NCBI GenBank assembly: GCA_947497175.1 | Contig: CANMFM010000004.1 | Location: forward strand, 496,001-560,000 | DNA: 64,000 nucleotides | Direction of reading: 5' to 3' | DNA from: an uncultured Aquimarina sp. | GTDB lineage: Bacteria; Bacteroidota; Bacteroidia; Flavobacteriales; Flavobacteriaceae | Shown here: one piece after another, positions 31,008-41,375 of the stretch | Layout: every line of letters begins with the position of its first letter | Position numbering within the stretch: position 1 is the stretch's first letter | The notes under the pieces: generated by a model | Database searches by the model: none | What the model was told of the DNA's origin: nothing | Seen by the model: the letters and a program-made list of their open reading frames with translations, nothing else | Position numbers and translations under genes: made by a program

Positions 31008-32009
31008 CTATTTTGCAAATGCAGGCTCAACCCATTTAAATTGAAAAATCTCATCCGGAATTACAAGTCTTTCGCTAATTCGTTGCATTCGTGCAGGCAA
31101 TTTCATTACAAAATCACGAGCTTTCTCTGCCTCGTCTGTAAGATCTACCAATTTATCAATTTCCCATTTATCAATTAGACGTTGCATAATATCAATATAG
31201 TCTTGAGACGTATATACTCCTAATCTCTGTGCTGCATTCGAAAACTCTTCAAAAGCAGTACCTATAGCATCGCCTGACTCTCTTAAGAAATGTGCAGGCA
31301 TTATTATTTTTTTCTTCATCATATCGCTGAAAGCAATCATCATTTGGCTGGGATCCACTTCAAAGATTTGACTTACAAATTCGCTATATGCATTAAAATG
31401 ACGCATCTCATCTCCAGCGATAATCTTACACATTTTTGCCAAAGATTTATTAGAATACTCTTTAGCCAATTTTGCTACGCGATTATGTGATACATATGTT
31501 GCTAATTCCTGAAAACTTGTATACACAAAGTTTTTATATGGGTCTCGATCTGTCCCAATATCAAATCCATCATTAATTAAGTGTTGTGTGGTGCGCTCTA
31601 CTTCGATCATATTTACGCGTCCCGAGAGATATAGATATTTGTTCAAAGTATCGCCGTGACGATTTTCTTCACTCGTCCAATAGCGGGTCCATCTCGACCA
31701 CCCGTTACCGCGTTCTCCTTCGTGTTGATTGATACCTTCTACATCCATCAACCATGATTCGTATGTTGGTAACGCTTCTTCGGTGATTGTATCCCCTACT
31801 AAAACTACCCAAAAGTCGTATGGAAGTTCTTTGGCTAATTCTCTTAATTCTTTTACCTCATCAAAAAAAGTATCTTCATTTTGCGAATTTGGCAAAAAAT
31901 CTGTGGGTTGCCACACTTTATCAATTGGAATCAAAAATTTATCGATAAAAGAATCTACTTTCTTTTCTAATAATTGCATTACCTCTAATCTAATGTTGTC
32001 TAAAGCCAT
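31008..32009 (-). CDS. Acyl-ACP desaturase (ferritin-like di-iron)
   Basis: Di-iron motifs TSEENRHGD and AGDEMRHFNAY. Confidence 0.93.
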   Translation of the reverse strand: MALDNIRLEVMQLLEKKVDSFIDKFLIPIDKVWQPTDFLPNSQNEDTFFDEVKELRELAKELPYDFWVVLVGDTITEEALPTYESWLMDVEGINQHEGERGNGWSRWTRYWTSEENRHGDTLNKYLYLSGRVNMIEVERTTQHLINDGFDIGTDRDPYKNFVYTSFQELATYVSHNRVAKLAKEYSNKSLAKMCKIIAGDEMRHFNAYSEFVSQIFEVDPSQMMIAFSDMMKKKIIMPAHFLRESGDAIGTAFEEFSNAAQRLGVYTSQDYIDIMQRLIDKWEIDKLVDLTDEAEKARDFVMKLPARMQRISERLVIPDEIFQFKWVEPAFAK

Positions 32010-32020
32010 GGCATAATTGT

Positions 32021-32764
32021 TTACGTTTTTATTGTTGAGACTACGCTCTTTTCTACTGTTGCTAGCAACTCTTGAGTTTCTAACGCTTCTATTTCAATGG
32101 GTTTTTTCACTTCAAGGGTCATATGCATCCCTATTCCTAATGGAAATTTTCCGTATTTTAATAATTTCCAACTATCATTTATAGTAACGGGTACCACTAG
32201 TGCCTCAGGAGCATTTTTTACTAAAATTTTCAATCCTGTGGCAGCAAACTCTTTTGGTTCTCCATTTCTACTTCGCGTTCCTTCAGGAAAAATTACAGCC
32301 GAAAATTTGTTGTCAGCAATAAATCTTCCAAATTGTGATAAGGCGGGAATTGATTGCTTAGGATTCTTTCGATCAATTAAAACATGCCCTCCATGTCTTA
32401 AATTAAAAGAAACACTTGGTATACCTTTACCCAATTCTATTTTAGAAATAAATTTTGGCTTATGTTTTCGTAAAAACCAAGAAATCAATGCTATATCAAA
32501 CATACTCTGATGGTTAGAAACGATAATTAGTGATCGATCTTTTGGTAATTCATAAGCATTCTCATAACTAAATGTTGCTCCCAGTGCATGTAAACATCGT
32601 AATAAACCTAAATTCATAAGATTTATGGACAATCGATGCCCTTTTGCTCCTCCTAGAGTAATTCCAATCCATTGGAGTGGGTGAAAAATAACTAATGTAA
32701 GCCCGAAAAAAATATAAAACAATATGCTCAACGGATACGAAAGTATCTTCTTAATCAATTCCAT
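32021..32764 (-). CDS. 1-acyl-sn-glycerol-3-phosphate acyltransferase (PlsC family)
   Basis: VSNHQSMFD (HX4D motif) and FPEGTRSRNG. Confidence 0.93.
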   Translation of the reverse strand: MELIKKILSYPLSILFYIFFGLTLVIFHPLQWIGITLGGAKGHRLSINLMNLGLLRCLHALGATFSYENAYELPKDRSLIIVSNHQSMFDIALISWFLRKHKPKFISKIELGKGIPSVSFNLRHGGHVLIDRKNPKQSIPALSQFGRFIADNKFSAVIFPEGTRSRNGEPKEFAATGLKILVKNAPEALVVPVTINDSWKLLKYGKFPLGIGMHMTLEVKKPIEIEALETQELLATVEKSVVSTIKT

Positions 32765-32889
32765 TTCAATTTAGTGTGAGTGCCTTAAAAATAGTTTTTA
32801 TAATAGTTCTAAAGACATTGCAAGTTCTGATATTATTTTTAGTTGACCAACAGTTTAACAGACTAAATTATGATACTCAAAAAACAAAA

Positions 32890-32917
32890 AAACCGCTCCT
32901 TAATACGGAACGGTTTA
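32890..32917. terminator. Hairpin terminator downstream of the bacilliredoxin gene
   Basis: AAACCGcTCC..GGAaCGGTTT stem with flanking A/T tract. Confidence 0.6.
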
Positions 32918-32947
32918 TAATCATTTTTCTTATAAAATCGATAGATT

Positions 32948-33358
32948 TTAGCAGTGCTCATTATAAGCATCCATAAGATTTTCTGCGATCATTTCTGCCG
33001 GTCTTCCTTCGATATGATGACGCTCTAACATATGTACTAATTCTCCATTTTTAAATAATGCCATAGATGGTGATGAAGGTGGGAATGGAACCATATACCC
33101 GCGAGCCTTATCGGTAGCCTCTCTATCTACTCCTGCAAAAACAGTGACTAAATTATCAGGTTTTTTATTATTATTTAAGGAAGCCTTTGCTCCCGGACGC
33201 GCATTTGCTGCAGCGCAACCACACACAGAGTTTACAACGACTAATGTTGTACCTTCTTTTGACATTGCTGATTCTACAGCATCTGCCGTATGTAATTCTT
33301 CAAAACCAATATTGGTAAGATCTTCACGCATTGGTTTTACTAAATCTGCTGGATACAT
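32948..33358 (-). CDS. BrxA/BrxB family bacilliredoxin
   Basis: YPADLVKPMREDLTNIGFEEL and CGC motif NSVCGCAAANARPGA. Confidence 0.93.
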   Translation of the reverse strand: MYPADLVKPMREDLTNIGFEELHTADAVESAMSKEGTTLVVVNSVCGCAAANARPGAKASLNNNKKPDNLVTVFAGVDREATDKARGYMVPFPPSSPSMALFKNGELVHMLERHHIEGRPAEMIAENLMDAYNEHC

Positions 33359-33573
33359 ATTTCTTTATTTTTCGTAATTACAATTTTGTGCAAAGGTACA
33401 AATTATGTACCATATCATAGCAACAGACAAGTAGTCGTAACATCATTATTTAACTAACTTTATGATTATTTTATAGTAACAAACTCCTTGTTTTATTGTC
33501 TAATTAAAATATGACCCGATATAACTCACAATATTTTCGGTTATCTTTACAACCCAAAAAAAAATTGTTTTGA

Positions 33574-34311
33574 ATGATTAAATGGTTAATTGCCATATTA
33601 GGATATATATTTTTTAGATTTCCTGGCGCTATACTTGGTTTTTTATTAGGAAGCCTGTTAGACTCATCTTCAATAAAAACAAGCGGTGGTTTTAAAAAAG
33701 TGTTCTCACAAGAAGAAAGTAAGGTCACTCCTGCAGATTTTGAGCTTAATTTACTTTCTCTGTCTTCTATCGTAATTAAAGCGGATGGAAAAATTAACCA
33801 AACAGAGTTAGATTATGTAAGGCGTTATTTTGTAAGCGCCTATGGCAAAGAACGCGCAAATGCGACCTTTAGAACGTTTAACGAGATTATTAAAAACAGG
33901 CATGTCTCTGCACCTCATATTTGCATGTTTATAAATCAACACACTCGTTATCCATCTCGTTTGCAGATTCTTCATTTTCTGTTTGGAATAGCCAATGCAG
34001 ATGGAAGTGTAAGCAATGCCGAAGCAGAAGAAATAGCTAAGATTGCAGGGTTTTTGCGTATCAACTTTAAAGATTTCGAAAGCATCAAAGCCATGTTTTT
34101 TAAAACTGGGGATCACGCCTACAAAATTCTTGAGATTGAAAAAACGGTAAGTGATGCTGAGGTAAAAAAAGCATTTAGAACCATGGCCAAAAAGTATCAT
34201 CCTGATAAACTCCAGCATATGGATGAGGTTTACAAAAAAGGTGCTGAAGCCAAATTTAGGGAAGTGCAAATGGCATATGATCAGATCAAAAAGGAACGAG
34301 GGATTAGCTAG
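33574..34311 (+). CDS. TerB/DnaJ-domain protein (DjlA-like co-chaperone)
   Basis: TerB-like acidic helical region and C-terminal J-domain (ILEIEKTVSDAEVKKAFRTMAKKYHPDKL). Confidence 0.88.
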   Translation: MIKWLIAILGYIFFRFPGAILGFLLGSLLDSSSIKTSGGFKKVFSQEESKVTPADFELNLLSLSSIVIKADGKINQTELDYVRRYFVSAYGKERANATFRTFNEIIKNRHVSAPHICMFINQHTRYPSRLQILHFLFGIANADGSVSNAEAEEIAKIAGFLRINFKDFESIKAMFFKTGDHAYKILEIEKTVSDAEVKKAFRTMAKKYHPDKLQHMDEVYKKGAEAKFREVQMAYDQIKKERGIS

Positions 34312-34331
34312 TTTATGGAAAAGATGGTGTA

Positions 34332-35471
34332 TTAAAAAACTCTATGCCAAAGTGCTTTAAGAAAATTTCCGGCAGGCAAGCTAGTTGTAATTCCAATATC
34401 ATCCAAAAAGGTGCTTTCTTCATCCAGGAATTTTAAAATTTTGGTGACCTTATTTTTCTCAAATAATTTTGAAAACAAAGAGGCTCCAATAGCGTTCTTC
34501 TTATAAAGCAGGTCTATAAACAGTAAATCATAATACCAGAATTTTGTCCTTTTACCAAATTTTGACAGATCCGTATTTTTTTTCAGATATTCGGTGAGTT
34601 TTCTGGTATTTTTTAAAGTAAGGCTAAATGTAAAACCAGTGCTAGGTTTGGTCCACCCACCAGCAGTACCGATATGTATAATATTCTTAGAATTATGATT
34701 TCTAAAATCATAACAGGTCATTGGGATACACCCTGTTTCTTTCTCAGTAATTTCATAGCTAGCAATTCCTTTTTTGTGTAGATATTGCTTTATTTCGTCT
34801 TCATATTCTTTTTCTTCCAAAAGCGTTTCCGAAAACAAGGTATATTCAAACAAAGCTTCTGTTTTGGACATAGGTAATACATACATAAACCTTGTGTTTC
34901 CTTTCTGTGCTACCGTAAAATCCATAAAAGTAGCAGTAGTATCATCAAAAGAGTCTTCTGAAGTTTTTATAAACCAGCCCACAAAGTGCTGATTTAAAAC
35001 GGGATACTGTTTTTGTTGTTTATATGCATTAGAAAGTATAACACTATTAAAAACTTTACTTCCAAGATAATATCCTTTGTCGGTTTCAATTTGAACACTA
35101 ACATCCTGTTGGGTAATGCTCAATAAAGTTTCGTAAACAATAGTAATATTTGATTTCTTTTTTATTCCGCTTAATACAAAATTGTAAAAATCCTTACTCC
35201 TTATCATCTTATATGTATACGGTGAAATTTCTGTTTTCTTTGAAAAATTCTGACTTCCAAAATAGATGTTGTTCCATTCCTTGGTAATAATTCCGTTCCA
35301 AAGACCCTTATCTTTCTCCCAAAAACACCACGTACGATCATTTTGATCTTTCACATCCCTATCAATCATCAAAATTTTTTTTTGATCAAAATAAGGATCT
35401 GAAATTAAGTGATGTGCAAGCATGAGACCAGAAGCTCCCATTCCTGTAATTATATAATCATATTTTTTCAT
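34332..35471 (-). CDS. crtY: Lycopene cyclase (CrtY-type)
   Basis: FAD-binding N-terminus YIITGMGASGLMLAHHL, DRTWCFWE, GTAGGWTKPSTGFTF typical of lycopene beta-cyclases. Confidence 0.87.
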   Translation of the reverse strand: MKKYDYIITGMGASGLMLAHHLISDPYFDQKKILMIDRDVKDQNDRTWCFWEKDKGLWNGIITKEWNNIYFGSQNFSKKTEISPYTYKMIRSKDFYNFVLSGIKKKSNITIVYETLLSITQQDVSVQIETDKGYYLGSKVFNSVILSNAYKQQKQYPVLNQHFVGWFIKTSEDSFDDTTATFMDFTVAQKGNTRFMYVLPMSKTEALFEYTLFSETLLEEKEYEDEIKQYLHKKGIASYEITEKETGCIPMTCYDFRNHNSKNIIHIGTAGGWTKPSTGFTFSLTLKNTRKLTEYLKKNTDLSKFGKRTKFWYYDLLFIDLLYKKNAIGASLFSKLFEKNKVTKILKFLDEESTFLDDIGITTSLPAGNFLKALWHRVF

Positions 35472-36098
35472 TCAGAAAATTAAAAAAACAGTAAAAAAGA
35501 CTAATATAGCAATAAAAATGTGTAGCGAAATCTTTACTCTAAATACTTTTACTATTTTCTGAAGTAATATATGCGCTATGAATGCCGTAAAAAACCAGCC
35601 CAGATAATTTTGTATCGGCACAACATCATTTTTAAATCTCCAATAATCAAATTTTGGTGCAGAGACTTCAATAATCATATCAAGTAACACCATAAAAGTA
35701 GCTCCCACAACTGAAGATAGTATAATATTGCGACATATCCTTCTAGACAACGCTGCCGTACAATAGGTTAAAATTGCCCAGTTCACCCCGATAATATATG
35801 GCACTCCATAAACTTTGGGCCCTAAGTTTTCTCCATATGCATACTCTCCAAAAATTAGCCCGTAATGAACTCCCAAATATTCGGCGATCATACCTATCGC
35901 AAAGGGAATAAGTAGCGACAGAAGTACAGTTTTCTTAAAATCATTATTCCATAGGATTAAGAAAAGATATATCAATAGGTGTAACCATGTGAGTGATAAA
36001 AACCAATCCTTATACCCCACAAAAATGCCTATTATTCCAGAAATATTGAAAAGCCAAATAATGAATATAGAAATATTTAATTTTCTTTTTGCAGTCAT
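35472..36098 (-). CDS. cruF: Carotenoid biosynthesis membrane protein (CruF-like carotenoid 1,2-hydratase)
   Basis: Multi-TM protein with Y..G..LGPKVYGVPYIIGVNWAILTY and DPxxxxxxx-like MVLLDMIIEVSAPKFDYWRF; located between crtY and crtD-like genes. Confidence 0.75.
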   Translation of the reverse strand: MTAKRKLNISIFIIWLFNISGIIGIFVGYKDWFLSLTWLHLLIYLFLILWNNDFKKTVLLSLLIPFAIGMIAEYLGVHYGLIFGEYAYGENLGPKVYGVPYIIGVNWAILTYCTAALSRRICRNIILSSVVGATFMVLLDMIIEVSAPKFDYWRFKNDVVPIQNYLGWFFTAFIAHILLQKIVKVFRVKISLHIFIAILVFFTVFLIF

Positions 36099-37585
36099 AC
36101 CATATTTGATTTGTAATCCTTTTGGATAAGCTCTGAAACAATTTTACCTGACAATAAACATAATGGAATTCCCCCTCCGGGATGAACACTACCCCCGCAG
36201 AAATATAGATTTTCTATTTTTCTGGAGAAATTAGGATGCCTTAAAAATGCAGCATATTTCGTATTACTTGACGCACCATATAAAGATCCCTGGTACGACT
36301 GCGTATTACTTTCTATCGTTCTTGGATCCAAAATTTCTTCGCTCTCTATTAGATTTTCAATATCATCGTCTAACAAACGAGATAATTTTTTGAGAATATT
36401 GTCCCTTGATTTTTTAATGATACTATCCCAATCTTGTCCTTCATTACCAGGAACATTAATCATTACAAACCAGTTTTCACACTTTGCAGGAGCATCTCTG
36501 GGTTCATTCTTAGAAGTTATGTTAATGTACACCGTAGGGTCTTCACTAACTCCCTTTTTATTGAATATAGCGTCAAACTCTCGCTGATAGTTCTTTGAAA
36601 AAAATATGTTGTGCAAGTCAAGCTCCGGAAATTCTCTCTTTATACCCCAATAAAATAATAAAGCAGAGCTGGATCGTGGTTGTTTTATAACTTTTTCTGG
36701 TGCTTTTTGATGTGTCAAAAGCGTTTTGTACGTGGGTACAATATCCATATTTGACACAACGATATCCGCTTCAAAAATAGTATTGTTCACCAAAATACCT
36801 TTAGCCTTTTTTTGATCAACTAGAATCTCATCAACTTTAGTTTTAAAATGAAAATCAACTCCTATCTCTATCGCCAATTGAAATAAACTTTTGGTAATAC
36901 TATACATCCCGCCGCGAGGAAAAAAAGTACCATAATGTTGCTCTAAATGTGGAATCATGGACATAATTCCAGGGGTTTTGAAAGGAGAAGAACCATTATA
37001 TGTTGCAAATCTATCAAATAGCTGAACTACTCTGGGATCTTCGAATTCGTCTTCATTAAGTTGATGAAGCGTTTTGTTGATATCTAATGCGCGAACACTA
37101 CCTATTGCCTTTAGTGTGTCTTTGCTTAAATATGTTGATAACCTATGTAAGGATTTTTCTAAAAAAAGAGAAGAAGTAAGATCATATTTTTTCTTGCTTT
37201 TTTTGAAATACTTCAAAATTTTCTCCTCTGAAACTTCAAAAATGTTTGCTGCAGTTTTTGCGAACCTCTCTCTATCGGCAAAAGCTGTAAACCTTGTTCC
37301 GTCTTCATAAAAGTAGGTACAAATTTTCTCTTTTTTTATGTATTTGAAATATTCCGAAATCTCTTTTCCGGAAATTTGAAAAAGTTCTTCAACAAACTGT
37401 GGCATAGTAAATAATGAAGGACCGCAATCAAATCTGTATCCACTTTTATAGAATTCTGTAAGCTTACCTCCTGGTGTATCATTTATCTCATAAACATGAA
37501 CATCAAAGCCATGATTTTGTAATCGTATAGCCGTTGCAAGTCCGGCGATACCAGATCCAATAATTATTGCTTTTTTTCTTTCCAT
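36095..37585 (-). CDS. CrtI/CrtD-family carotenoid desaturase (probably 1-hydroxycarotenoid 3,4-desaturase)
   Basis: AIIIGSGIAGLATAIRLQNHGFDVHVYE, GGKL, GPSLFTMP; FDRFATYNGSSPFKTPG and C-terminal CGGSVHPGGGIPLCLLSGKIV. Confidence 0.85.
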   Translation of the reverse strand: MERKKAIIIGSGIAGLATAIRLQNHGFDVHVYEINDTPGGKLTEFYKSGYRFDCGPSLFTMPQFVEELFQISGKEISEYFKYIKKEKICTYFYEDGTRFTAFADRERFAKTAANIFEVSEEKILKYFKKSKKKYDLTSSLFLEKSLHRLSTYLSKDTLKAIGSVRALDINKTLHQLNEDEFEDPRVVQLFDRFATYNGSSPFKTPGIMSMIPHLEQHYGTFFPRGGMYSITKSLFQLAIEIGVDFHFKTKVDEILVDQKKAKGILVNNTIFEADIVVSNMDIVPTYKTLLTHQKAPEKVIKQPRSSSALLFYWGIKREFPELDLHNIFFSKNYQREFDAIFNKKGVSEDPTVYINITSKNEPRDAPAKCENWFVMINVPGNEGQDWDSIIKKSRDNILKKLSRLLDDDIENLIESEEILDPRTIESNTQSYQGSLYGASSNTKYAAFLRHPNFSRKIENLYFCGGSVHPGGGIPLCLLSGKIVSELIQKDYKSNMV

Positions 37586-37685
37586 AAGGTTCTTTAAATC
37601 GTCAAATCCTAAATTCAGGAATATGTTGATACTTTAGATTATTTTGACCTCTTTTTTGTATATCTTTAACTTCTGTTAAACGATT

Positions 37686-38102
37686 ATGAAACCAATTTCA
37701 ATTTTACTTTTATTATTTGCACCTTTCGTTTTGATCACCGCTCAAGACTCAATTCATGTCGATTCTTCAAGAATAATTACCAAACTTAAAGTTGGCGATT
37801 CTGCTGTTTTTGGTTCTAAGCGTATAACATTTATAGATGTAATCGAAGACTCCAGGTGCCCTTCTGATATTAGTTGCATCTGGGCTGGACAAGCAAAAGT
37901 AATTATGGGGGTTTATGTAGACGGGGTCCTAAAAGAAGAAAAAGAATTTATTTTTGGAGCAAAGGGCATTAACCCTAATAACACAAGAGCAGTATTGATC
38001 ACTGACGAAAAAACAACTTACGGGTACGATTTGAGTCCTTACCCCTCTTCAAAAAGTGCTATTACGCGGGAAGAATATTGTTTAGAATTGCTCATTAAAT
38101 AA
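37686..38102 (+). CDS. Hypothetical secreted protein
   Basis: Signal peptide-like N-terminus (MKPISILLLLFAPFVLITAQ); no recognised family beyond DSRCPSDISCIWAGQAKV. Confidence 0.7.
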   Translation: MKPISILLLLFAPFVLITAQDSIHVDSSRIITKLKVGDSAVFGSKRITFIDVIEDSRCPSDISCIWAGQAKVIMGVYVDGVLKEEKEFIFGAKGINPNNTRAVLITDEKTTYGYDLSPYPSSKSAITREEYCLELLIK

Positions 38103-38149
38103 ACCAAGCCTTAACGTATGACTTTGATTCGCAATTTTTTCTTCACTTT

Positions 38150-39079
38150 ATGATCACTAATACGACCAAGGCGCATCTTGCTCTATTGAGCGTAAATATG
38201 ATTTATGGCGCAAATTATTTGATTGCCAAAGGCTTAATGCCTCATAAAATTGAAGCCTCTGCACTAGTATTTCTTCGTATAAGTGGAGCTGGTCTTTTAT
38301 TTTTTATTCTTAATGTTTTTAGCAAAGAAAAAGTAGAACGCAAAGATATTGCTCGCTTAGCCTTATGTGGATTGCTTGGTGTTGCCACTAATCAATTTTT
38401 TTCAATGAACGGGTTAAGTCTTACTTCTCCTGTTGATGCTGCAATTATAATCACGGCAATGCCTATTTTTACGGTAATTATAAGTCGGTTTTTATTAAAA
38501 GAACCATTTACATTACAACGTATTTTAGGAATTTCTATTGGAGGCACAGGTGCTGCTCTATTAATTTACTTAGGTAACTCTGGACTCGGTACAGGATCAT
38601 TAAAAGGAAATATTTTTGTCTTTATTAATGCTTTGGCTTTTGCTTTCTATTTAGTAATCATAAAACCTCTAATGTTAAAATATAAACCAATTACTGTTAT
38701 TGTTTGGACATTTTTGTTTGGGTTTATTTTTATGTTTCCTTTTTGTATAGAAAAACTAGTACATACAGACTTTTCGGCTTTTGCCACTATAAACTGGATA
38801 TCTCTCTTTTATGTTGTGGTCGGTCCTACTTTTTTTGCCTATTTGTTGAATATGTTTGCACTACAATTTGTAAAACCAACAGTATCGAGCAGCTATATTT
38901 ATGTACAACCTGCCGTTGCGATGTTATTGGTTGCATTAGTATCCTATCTTGTTGTAGATAGCCAATATAAAGGAGATATTACACTGACAAAGTTATTGTG
39001 CTGTATCTTGATTGTTTTGGGAGTATACTTGATTAGCAGCAAACCAATACAGTGGCTTAGAGGATTAAACGCAAAATGA
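38150..39079 (+). CDS. EamA family (DMT superfamily) transporter
   Basis: Ten hydrophobic segments and EamA-like repeats. Confidence 0.9.
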   Translation: MITNTTKAHLALLSVNMIYGANYLIAKGLMPHKIEASALVFLRISGAGLLFFILNVFSKEKVERKDIARLALCGLLGVATNQFFSMNGLSLTSPVDAAIIITAMPIFTVIISRFLLKEPFTLQRILGISIGGTGAALLIYLGNSGLGTGSLKGNIFVFINALAFAFYLVIIKPLMLKYKPITVIVWTFLFGFIFMFPFCIEKLVHTDFSAFATINWISLFYVVVGPTFFAYLLNMFALQFVKPTVSSSYIYVQPAVAMLLVALVSYLVVDSQYKGDITLTKLLCCILIVLGVYLISSKPIQWLRGLNAK

Positions 39080-39081
39080 AT

Positions 39082-39234
39082 CTAATGACACCCACAATTG
39101 GATTTACCACAAGAATCTAACGTCTTTTTTTTGGGCATTACGACTGAAGGTTTATAAAAAAACTTTTTTATTAAAAACCCTACGGCTACCGAAAATACCA
39201 AAAGAACTAATATATTTTGTATAAGAATATTCAT
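39082..39234 (-). CDS. FeoB-associated Cys-rich membrane protein (50 aa)
   Basis: Manual translation: MNILIQNILVLLVFSVAVGFLIKKFFYKPSVVMPKKKTLDSCGKSNCGCH; single TM plus C-terminal CGKSNCGCH, directly downstream of feoB. Not in the supplied ORF list. Confidence 0.8.
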   Translation of the reverse strand: MNILIQNILVLLVFSVAVGFLIKKFFYKPSVVMPKKKTLDSCGKSNCGCH

Positions 39235-39264
39235 AACTAACGCGTGGTTTAAAGGTACAAAAAC

Positions 39265-41361
39265 TTATTTTAAAATTTGATAAACAACCAGGGCTACACT
39301 ATATGCTAATGCACTCATAAAGATAAGCTGAACCATAGGCCATTTCCAACCATTAGTCTCTCGCTTTACAATTGCTAAAGTACTCATACATTGCATAGCA
39401 AATGCGTAAAACAACAACAATGAAATACCACTAGCCAGATTAAACAAAGGTGCCCCTGTACTTGGATTAACTTCGGCTGCCATTCTATTTTTTATGGTCT
39501 CTTCTTCATCACTGCCGACACTATAAATTGTTGCCAGAGTGCCAACAAAAACTTCTCTTGCTGCAAAAGAGCTAATAATCCCGATTCCTATTTTCCAATC
39601 ATATCCTAAAGGTGCTACTATAGGTTCTATCGCTTTTCCTGCATATCCGATAAAAGAAAATTCTAGTTTATGAGATGCTACTTTACGATCTAATTCTTCC
39701 TGTGAGAGATCAGTATAGGTATCGGCAACGATCTGCTTAGCATTATTAAAATTTTCGTTGGGCCCAAAACTTGCCAAAACCCATAAAATAATAGAAATAG
39801 CTAGAATAATTTTACCGGCGCCAAAAACAAAAGCTTTTGTTTTTTCTACTACATTTATAGCAACATTTTTAAATAAGGGAACCTTATATCCCGGCATTTC
39901 GATTACGAAATACGACTTGCTCTTAATCTTCAGCATCTTGTTAAGCAACCACGCAGATACAACGGCGGTTCCGAAACCCAGAAAATACAAAAACATTAGA
40001 GTAAGGCTTTGGTAACTAAATATCCAACCTACTTTTTCATCAGGAATCACCAATGCAATAATAATAAGGTATACCGGTAATCTTGCAGAACAAGTTGTAA
40101 AAGGCACAACAAGAATAGTAATGAGTCGCTCTTTCCAGTTTTCTATATTTCTGGTAGCCATAACAGCAGGAATGGCACATGCTGTTCCAGATACCAATGG
40201 CACCACACTTTTTCCGCTTAATCCAAAACGTCGCATCACCCTATCCATAAGAAAGACCACGCGGCTCATATACCCACTTTCTTCGAGAATAGAGATAAAC
40301 AGAAACAAAAATGCTATTTGCGGAATAAAAATTACAATCCCTCCTAATCCAGGAATGATACCTTCGGTTATAAGATCGACAAATGGACCCGCCGGAAGCA
40401 CCGTTTTTGTGACCTCGCTAAGCCATGCAAAGGCTTCATCTATTAGATCCATGGGATACGACGACCAATCATAAATTGCCTGAAATATTAATAACAGGAT
40501 TCCAAAGAAAATAAAGTACCCCCAGAATTTATGAGTTAGCACTCTATCTAATTTCGCTCGCATTCCTGTTGCAACTTTTTCATCAACAATAAGGCCTTTT
40601 TTAAGCACATTATTAATGAACTGATATCTTTTTATAGTTTCTTTTTGTTGAAGTCGTTTAAGCTCGCTTTCAGATTTAATTTTAAAATCCGGAGTAATAG
40701 AAATATCCTCTTTATCAAATTTCCTAAAATTCACATCCTGTGTAATGACCAACCAAAGTTTATATAGTGATTGATTTGGAAATGCTCTCTGTAATCTGTC
40801 AAAATAATCCGGTGCAAAAGACAAGGCATTTACACAAGGTGTTTTCGGCAATAACGCGTAAGATTCTATTAATTTTTTAAGGGCTTCTATTCCTTCTTTT
40901 TTGCGGGCGCTTACCAATGCTATTTTGGTATTAAGCTCTTTTTCCAATACCGGAATATCTAAAGAAATCCCTTTTCGATTCATTCGATCTGCCATATTGA
41001 TTACAAGAATCGTTGGAATTTCTAAATCTTTAATTTGTGTAAAAAGTAATAAGTTTCTCTTTAGGTTTTCTACATCACTCACCACAACTGCCACATCGGG
41101 AAAATCTTTATCTTTTTTATTGAGCAATAACTCGATAACCACATTTTCGTCTAATGAAGAAGCGTTAAGACTATAGGTACCGGGTAAATCAAGAATATGG
41201 GCTTTAACTCCTCTTGAGAGTTTGCATATCCCCTCTTTTTTTTCTACGGTTATCCCAGGGTAATTTCCTACTTGTTGATTCAGTCCCGTGAGCAAATTAA
41301 AAACAGAGGTTTTTCCGGTATTTGGGTTTCCTATAAGTGAAACTTTAATTTGCTTGGCCAT
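39265..41361 (-). CDS. feoB: Ferrous iron transporter B
   Basis: GNPNTGKTSVFNLLTG, DLPGTYSL, multiple TM gate segments (GYMSRVVFLMDRVMRRFGLSGKSVVPL). Confidence 0.96.
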   Translation of the reverse strand: MAKQIKVSLIGNPNTGKTSVFNLLTGLNQQVGNYPGITVEKKEGICKLSRGVKAHILDLPGTYSLNASSLDENVVIELLLNKKDKDFPDVAVVVSDVENLKRNLLLFTQIKDLEIPTILVINMADRMNRKGISLDIPVLEKELNTKIALVSARKKEGIEALKKLIESYALLPKTPCVNALSFAPDYFDRLQRAFPNQSLYKLWLVITQDVNFRKFDKEDISITPDFKIKSESELKRLQQKETIKRYQFINNVLKKGLIVDEKVATGMRAKLDRVLTHKFWGYFIFFGILLLIFQAIYDWSSYPMDLIDEAFAWLSEVTKTVLPAGPFVDLITEGIIPGLGGIVIFIPQIAFLFLFISILEESGYMSRVVFLMDRVMRRFGLSGKSVVPLVSGTACAIPAVMATRNIENWKERLITILVVPFTTCSARLPVYLIIIALVIPDEKVGWIFSYQSLTLMFLYFLGFGTAVVSAWLLNKMLKIKSKSYFVIEMPGYKVPLFKNVAINVVEKTKAFVFGAGKIILAISIILWVLASFGPNENFNNAKQIVADTYTDLSQEELDRKVASHKLEFSFIGYAGKAIEPIVAPLGYDWKIGIGIISSFAAREVFVGTLATIYSVGSDEEETIKNRMAAEVNPSTGAPLFNLASGISLLLFYAFAMQCMSTLAIVKRETNGWKWPMVQLIFMSALAYSVALVVYQILK

Positions 41362-41375
41362 AAAAAAAACTGCTA

